Both the position numbers and the translations under genes were made by a program. 64,000 nt of DNA from contig CP073341.1 of the NCBI GenBank assembly GCA_018141785.1, positions 2,403,422 through 2,467,421 on the forward strand. Direction: 5' to 3'. Position 1 is the first letter of the stretch. Every line of letters begins with the position of its first letter. Source of the DNA: Candidatus Paraprochloron terpiosi LD05. GTDB lineage: Bacteria > Cyanobacteriota > Cyanobacteriia > Cyanobacteriales > Prochloraceae. This document shows positions 59,537-64,000 of this stretch, piece after piece. The notes beneath the pieces were generated by a model. The model saw only the letters and a list, made by a program, of their open reading frames with translations. It made no database searches and was not told the DNA's origin.

Positions 59537-62500
59537 ATGTCTAGTTTGCATGGTAGTTGGATTGAAAAGCAGAATAGGTCCTATTTCTTTGTTTGGGGGG
59601 AAACATGGCGTCGGATACCTCCTAATAAAAAGGAGACATCAGAAGCAATTCCTTTCCACCCCTTTAATATGACTGAATTAGAATTAGGGGCTTTTTTCCT
59701 GTCTCATAACCTGAAAACAATTACTTCGAGGTGGGAAATCCAAATTGTTACCCTTCCCAGTGAAAAGACAAAAAGGAAGCAACAAATCCAAATCTTACCT
59801 GTGTTGTCTGAGAAGATGGTGAAGAATAAAATAGAAACTGAATCCCTGACTTTACATTCTTGGCAAGTACAAGGATTCCGTTTACAGCCGGAAGATGTAG
59901 GGGGATTTTTAAAAGCATTACCCCTCGGTTCCCAAGATGGTTATGTGGGGGCAGATTTGCGTTTTTGGGTGCAAATCTACCGTTGGAGTCTAGATTTATT
60001 AGCCCGGGGCAAGTTTTTACCGGGAATCTCCAAATCAAGTAATGGTAAGTTCAGAAGCTGTTGGCAACCCTTATTGGACAGTGGGGTAGATCTAACCCGT
60101 TTTGCTATGTTTACCCAGCTCATGCCTGGTGCTTGTTGGGCTTATGAATCATGTCAGCCCAAAGAATTATTGCTGGGATTTCTAGGAACCATGGTGGATG
60201 AGCAATTGCGCAGTTGGATTGATGTGAGTACTCTACCGCAAAAAGGTTCCTCCATTCAAAGGTGGTTGGCTGCACTGGCTGACAAATCAGGTAGTTTGGC
60301 AATTGAACAGAGAGAAGTAGAGCTTTTGGAACATGCACTGGGGAATTGGACATTACCTGTGCAAGATTATTTAGTCAGTTCTCCTAGCGCCACCAAGTTA
60401 GGAGAAAACCTGTTTCGGGTTTGTTTTGTCTTGGAACCCCCTACAGAAGGGGAAATTAATTGGGGCTATTTGGATTGGAAGTTGATTTTCTATTTACAAG
60501 CAGTAGACGATCCTGAATTTTTGGTGCCTGGGAAGGAGATTTGGCAGCATCCAGTGGCACAGTTAGTGGTAGGGGAACGTGTCATCGAACACCCCCAAGA
60601 AACTCTGCTGAAGGGTTTAGGGTTAGCTTCTCGCTTGTATTCTCCTATAGAAGGGAGTTTACAAGAACCTCAACCAGTACGCTGTTTAATTTCCCCTATC
60701 CAAGTATATGAATTTATTAGAGCAAGTGCTTGGCAATTAGAGAATAACGGACTGGGAGTGATTTTACCTCCTGGTTTGGCCTCCGGGACGGGAGAAAAAC
60801 GCTTGGGTATCAAAATTGAGGCTCAAGTAAAGGAGAAACAAGGAGAACGGTTGGGGTTACAAAGTCTGTTGCAATATAAATTAAAGTTGGCGATGGGAGA
60901 AGAAACTATCACCAAAGCTGACTTTGACAAGATGCTAGCTCAAAAGTCCCCCATAGTGCAAATTAATGGAGAATGGATCGCTTTGCAACCGGCAGATGTG
61001 CGGGCTGCTCAAGGAATTTTTACCAAATCTGATTTGGAGACCTTATCGGTGGAAGATGCTTTGCGTCTCAGTACGGGGGAACCGAAAAAGATAGCCAATT
61101 TGCCTGTGGTCAGTTTTGCTACTTCTGGTGTCTTGGAAGAGTTAATTAAGAACTTGAACAATAATCAAGCTATTCGCTTAATTGAGACTCCTAGCAGTTT
61201 CACCGGAAAATTACGCCCTTATCAAATTCGAGGGGTCAGTTGGTTAGCTTTTTTAGAAAAATGGGGTTTAGGTGCTTGTTTGGCGGATTCCATGGGGATG
61301 GGGAAAACCCCCCAACTCATTGCCTTTCTGCTCAGTTTACAGGAACAGCAGCTCTTAAATAAACCCAGTCTGATTGTTTGTCCTACTTCCGTGTTGGGGA
61401 ACTGGGAAAGAGAGGTGAAAAAATTTGCCCCGACTCTCTCTACCTTGATTCATCATGGGGAAAAAAGAGGTAAAGGGAAAGCTTTTGGGAAAAAAGTGCA
61501 AGGGAAAGATTTGGTGATTACTAGTTATGCCCTGGTATATCGGGATGAAAAAACTTTAGCAGGAGTAGAATGGCAGGGAATTATTTTAGATGAAGCCCAG
61601 AATATTAAAAACCCCCAGGCAAAACAGTCTCTGGCAGTGCGGAAGTTGCAAGCTGGATTTCGCATTGCTTTAACGGGAACTCCGGTGGAAAATCGCTTGT
61701 TGGAATTGTGGTCAATTTTGGATTTTCTCAATCAGGGATTTTTGGGAACGCGCCAGTTTTTCCAGCGTCGCTTTGCTGTACCCATTGAAAAATACGATGA
61801 TAAGAAATCCTTGCAAACTCTCCGCTCTTTAGTGCAACCTTTTATTCTCCGTCGTCTGAAAACCGATAAGGACATTATTCAAGATTTGCCTAACAAACAG
61901 GAGATGAATGTATTTTGCACCCTTTCCGTGGAACAAGGAGAATTGTATCAACAGTTGGTAGACAAGTCTTTGGAGAAAATTGAAGCAGCAGAGGGGATTC
62001 AACGACGGGGACTGATTCTAACCTTGCTCCTGAGACTGAAGCAATTATGTAATCACCCAGCTTTAATCAAGAGCAAGGTTGCTGCTACTCAGGATATGAG
62101 CAGTCGTTCTGGTAAATTATTGCGTTTAGAAGAAATGTTGGAGGTATTGGTAGCTGAAGGCGATCGCGCTTTAATCTTCACTCAATTTGCCGAGTGGGGT
62201 AAACTCCTCAAACCTCATTTGGAGGAGAAACTGGGTATGGAAACCATCTTTTTATATGGTGCTACTCGTCGTCAACAGCGAGAAGAAATGATTGATCGCT
62301 TTCAAAATGACCCCCAAGGACCACCGATTTTCATTCTTTCCCTCAAAGCGGGGGGAACAGGTTTAAATTTAACTCGAGCAAACCACGTCTTTCACGTGGA
62401 TCGGTGGTGGAACCCAGCAGTAGAAAATCAAGCCACCGATCGGGCTTTTCGCATTGGGCAAAAACGCAATGTTCAAGTGCATAAGTTTATCTGCAAGGGA

Positions 62501-62647
62501 ACTTTAGAGGAACGAATTAATGACATCATCGAAAGCAAGAAACAGCTAGCAGAACAAACGGTTGACGCTGGGGAAGATTGGTTGACAGAATTGGATAGCG
62601 ATCAATTACGCAACTTATTATTGCTGGATCGAGATGCGATTCTCTAG
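59537..62647 (+). CDS. SNF2/HepA-family DEAD/DEAH-box helicase
   Basis: 1036 aa. Residues 1-540 are the N-terminal SNF2-associated domain of bacterial SNF2 proteins (LRLSTGEPKKIANLPVVSFA). Walker A is MGMGKT near residue 588 and the DEAQ box (ILDEAQNIKNPQ) near 684. Helicase-C follows with GATRRQQREEMIDRF, LKAGGTGLNLTRAN and the Q-x-x-DRAFRIGQ motif. Motif Ia is intact (LIVCPTSVLGNWE). It translocates on double-stranded DNA. A lone protein of this size without neighbours does not indicate a defence system. A short G-rich repeat follows the stop. Confidence 0.94.
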   Translation: MSSLHGSWIEKQNRSYFFVWGETWRRIPPNKKETSEAIPFHPFNMTELELGAFFLSHNLKTITSRWEIQIVTLPSEKTKRKQQIQILPVLSEKMVKNKIETESLTLHSWQVQGFRLQPEDVGGFLKALPLGSQDGYVGADLRFWVQIYRWSLDLLARGKFLPGISKSSNGKFRSCWQPLLDSGVDLTRFAMFTQLMPGACWAYESCQPKELLLGFLGTMVDEQLRSWIDVSTLPQKGSSIQRWLAALADKSGSLAIEQREVELLEHALGNWTLPVQDYLVSSPSATKLGENLFRVCFVLEPPTEGEINWGYLDWKLIFYLQAVDDPEFLVPGKEIWQHPVAQLVVGERVIEHPQETLLKGLGLASRLYSPIEGSLQEPQPVRCLISPIQVYEFIRASAWQLENNGLGVILPPGLASGTGEKRLGIKIEAQVKEKQGERLGLQSLLQYKLKLAMGEETITKADFDKMLAQKSPIVQINGEWIALQPADVRAAQGIFTKSDLETLSVEDALRLSTGEPKKIANLPVVSFATSGVLEELIKNLNNNQAIRLIETPSSFTGKLRPYQIRGVSWLAFLEKWGLGACLADSMGMGKTPQLIAFLLSLQEQQLLNKPSLIVCPTSVLGNWEREVKKFAPTLSTLIHHGEKRGKGKAFGKKVQGKDLVITSYALVYRDEKTLAGVEWQGIILDEAQNIKNPQAKQSLAVRKLQAGFRIALTGTPVENRLLELWSILDFLNQGFLGTRQFFQRRFAVPIEKYDDKKSLQTLRSLVQPFILRRLKTDKDIIQDLPNKQEMNVFCTLSVEQGELYQQLVDKSLEKIEAAEGIQRRGLILTLLLRLKQLCNHPALIKSKVAATQDMSSRSGKLLRLEEMLEVLVAEGDRALIFTQFAEWGKLLKPHLEEKLGMETIFLYGATRRQQREEMIDRFQNDPQGPPIFILSLKAGGTGLNLTRANHVFHVDRWWNPAVENQATDRAFRIGQKRNVQVHKFICKGTLEERINDIIESKKQLAEQTVDAGEDWLTELDSDQLRNLLLLDRDAIL

Positions 62648-62700
62648 GGTGTGGGGTTCGGGGTTGGATGAAACCGCAGAGACGCAGAGAGCGCAGAGGT

Positions 62701-62725
62701 AAGAGAGGAGAGAGGAGAGAGGAGA
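62701..62725 (+). repeat. Short GAGAGGA tandem repeat
   Basis: Three and a half units of 7 bp in the gap between the SNF2 gene and the Uma2 pseudogene, next to a CGCAGAG dispersed repeat. Confidence 0.85.
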
Positions 62726-62758
62726 ATCAGTTATATTACCATACAAAAATAAGTTAGT

Positions 62759-63041
62759 TTATTGACAAACATAACTTTTTATTGAAAAATCGGGTTGAGG
62801 TTCATTGTCAAGCAATTCAACTCCAGGGGTTTCAGCCCAGTAGGCTCCCAACCAAGCCATAATAAAGGCATGGGGTTTGCCATGGTGATAGAGCTTGCAG
62901 TGGGGAAGCCATATAAACTATTCCTTCAATTAACTCGGCTTTGATGCATTCCGCCATAGCATGATAGCGACGCTCGAACTCTGGGGGAGTTAGGTGATCG
63001 CCGTTTGCTAACGGTGGGATAGTTAGGACAGGTTGTTTCAT
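62759..63041 (-). pseudogene. Uma2-family (DUF820) restriction-endonuclease-like protein, frameshifted
   Basis: From ATG 63041: [20 protein letters not shown], then [20 protein letters not shown], the standard Uma2 start. About 62880 the frame shifts, and [20 protein letters not shown] continues in a second frame to the stop at 62759. The conserved PD-(D/E)xK C-terminal half is gone (DNEPQPDFSIKSY). The family is very numerous in cyanobacteria. Confidence 0.85.
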
Positions 63042-63049
63042 CGTTTGTT

Positions 63050-64000
63050 TTAGATCATGTCCTCAGGTTGAAATTCAGGACAATAACCGGTAGGATCCAC
63101 ATGGCGTCTGTCAAGGGGACTATGGTCGGAAGTGCACTTACCTCGGTGGAAAAATTGACAGACTGCACAACATTCCCCTCCCGTTACCTTAGCCTTTTTG
63201 ATATTAGACTCCTTCAGGAGTTTTTCTGGGGCTATGGGACTCAACCGCAAGTAAAAGCCATCCCATTTAGCGCGCATAACACCGCTAACAGCTAGGTTCT
63301 CCCACCGGGGGTCTTCTTCTACTACTTCACGGGGAACTCGCAACCAAGCGTCGTCCCCGAAAGTTTCTAGGTGCAGTTCAAATTCCTGGGGTTGTTCTAG
63401 GACGGCAATTTTCTTTTGGTCTAAATATTCGGGAGCTTGACCATATTTAATGGTATCTCCTATTTTGGGAATGTGGATATAATATTTGGAGGAATTTTGT
63501 CCCGATCGCGCTAATTCATGGACAGCATCTGGCGTACCTTTAATTAAGATGAGGTGCTTGGGGTTAACTTTACCTATCACTTGTCCCAAACCCACCCGAT
63601 CAGCGTGAGTGGAGAGGTTAAAGCGCTTAATTTGTGCCTTTACTTGCACCTTGTCGGACTCCAACTGGATCCAGTCTCCCGTCTTAATTTCTTCTAAAAC
63701 TCCCCCCGGATATTCTTCGTCGGCGCAGTTACAGATAAAAAGGGTAGTAGTCTCCTTTTTCAGCAGTTCCTGAGCATAATAAACTGAAGCAACCTCTTTT
63801 AGCATACCGGAACTAGCCAGGATGATGCTGGGTTGAGTGATGGCGAAGGGACGTTCTTCAGCATCCGCTACAGCCCTTATCCTGGCATTACCGTGGGACG
63901 CAAAAAATGGCTTGCCTCCATTTTGCCCGGCGAAGTTTTGTAAGGACTCAGGTAACAACCTAACATTTTTATCCAAAACCTTAGTTACTTCTGCTAACAG
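63050..64000 (-). CDS. Metallo-beta-lactamase/beta-CASP-type RNase-like hydrolase, C-terminal part (5' end outside window)
   Basis: Open from the window edge. The beta-CASP features are [12 protein letters not shown] and [13 protein letters not shown], followed by the motif with HAD ([15 protein letters not shown]), which supplies a metal ligand. A beta-CASP-like C-terminal [14 protein letters not shown] follows. A four-Cys cluster ends the protein ([15 protein letters not shown]). The role would be RNA 3'- or endo-processing, as in other CPSF/RNase J-like proteins. The N-terminal metal site with HxHxDH is beyond the window. Confidence 0.85.
   Translation of the reverse strand: MLAEVTKVLDKNVRLLPESLQNFAGQNGGKPFFASHGNARIRAVADAEERPFAITQPSIILASSGMLKEVASVYYAQELLKKETTTLFICNCADEEYPGGVLEEIKTGDWIQLESDKVQVKAQIKRFNLSTHADRVGLGQVIGKVNPKHLILIKGTPDAVHELARSGQNSSKYYIHIPKIGDTIKYGQAPEYLDQKKIAVLEQPQEFELHLETFGDDAWLRVPREVVEEDPRWENLAVSGVMRAKWDGFYLRLSPIAPEKLLKESNIKKAKVTGGECCAVCQFFHRGKCTSDHSPLDRRHVDPTGYCPEFQPEDMI

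Noticed and set aside
59537..62647. SNF2 helicase as the core of a defence island (DISARM-like)
   Set aside because: No methylase, DUF1998 or PLD partners beside it; neighbours are a kinase, an Uma2 remnant and a beta-CASP hydrolase.

Overview
The window is chromosomal DNA from a cyanobacterium, most likely a filamentous one. The evidence is the C-terminal half of a split-intein DnaE, ndhM, a GuaB3-type IMP dehydrogenase paralogue, DUF4058, DUF2301 and DUF1517-like proteins, a pentapeptide-repeat Ser/Thr kinase, and many HIP1-type octamers (GCGATCGC). I cannot name the genus from sequence alone.

Layout. 0-3.7 kb: the 3' end of a RecQ-family helicase, then a XamI-like restriction-modification pair bracketed by a 126-bp direct duplication of the recQ 3' end. 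3.7-9.8 kb: an ExbB/ExbD pair whose ExbD tail is a 21-bp minisatellite, a serpin, a DUF1517-like protein plus lipoprotein pair, a decayed MazF-type toxin-antitoxin locus and a WD40 protein. 9.8-23.3 kb: DnaE-C with IntC, dtd split by a group II intron, spmAB, a repetitive coiled-coil protein, a SAM hydroxide adenosyltransferase with a nonsense codon, a DUF2301 protein, a frameshifted iscB with its presumed omega-RNA leader, a Sua5/YciO protein, larC, and a composite of two nested ORF-less group II introns. 23.3-41.1 kb: ordinary metabolic and information genes (guaB3, ABC-F, dnaG, hisF, tRNA-Ala(GGC), recR, TPR protein, panB, M20 peptidase, aqpZ), with one unusual two-gene operon of large uncharacterised proteins, one carrying a LamG-like domain, at 30.3-34.1 kb.

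41.9-56.8 kb is a group II intron cluster. A DUF362 gene, an intergenic leader, a tnpB pseudogene, ppa and leuD are each interrupted. I recognise three related intron types besides the one in dtd: type A (about 820 bp, no ORF, three copies), type B (about 2.5 kb, encodes RT/maturase/HNH, four copies) and type C (about 850 bp, no ORF, two copies). Copies of A and C sit inside B1, and A1 sits inside C1. In five interrupted genes, removing the intron exactly restores the reading frame. All intron-encoded proteins seen here are damaged. The least damaged is in leuD, where RT plus maturase is still open and only the HNH domain is out of frame. A small GC-rich palindrome (seven copies, 42.9-54.3 kb) mostly replaces hairpin tips in these ribozymes.

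56.8-64 kb: ndhM, a pentapeptide-repeat kinase, a SNF2/HepA helicase, an Uma2 pseudogene and the 3' part of a beta-CASP metallo-hydrolase that runs off the window.

Functional reading: a typical cyanobacterial core (DNA replication, NDH-1, branched-chain amino acid, pantothenate, histidine and GMP synthesis) heavily loaded with retroelements, decayed transposon nucleases (IscB, TnpB) and decayed toxin-antitoxin or restriction-type cargo.
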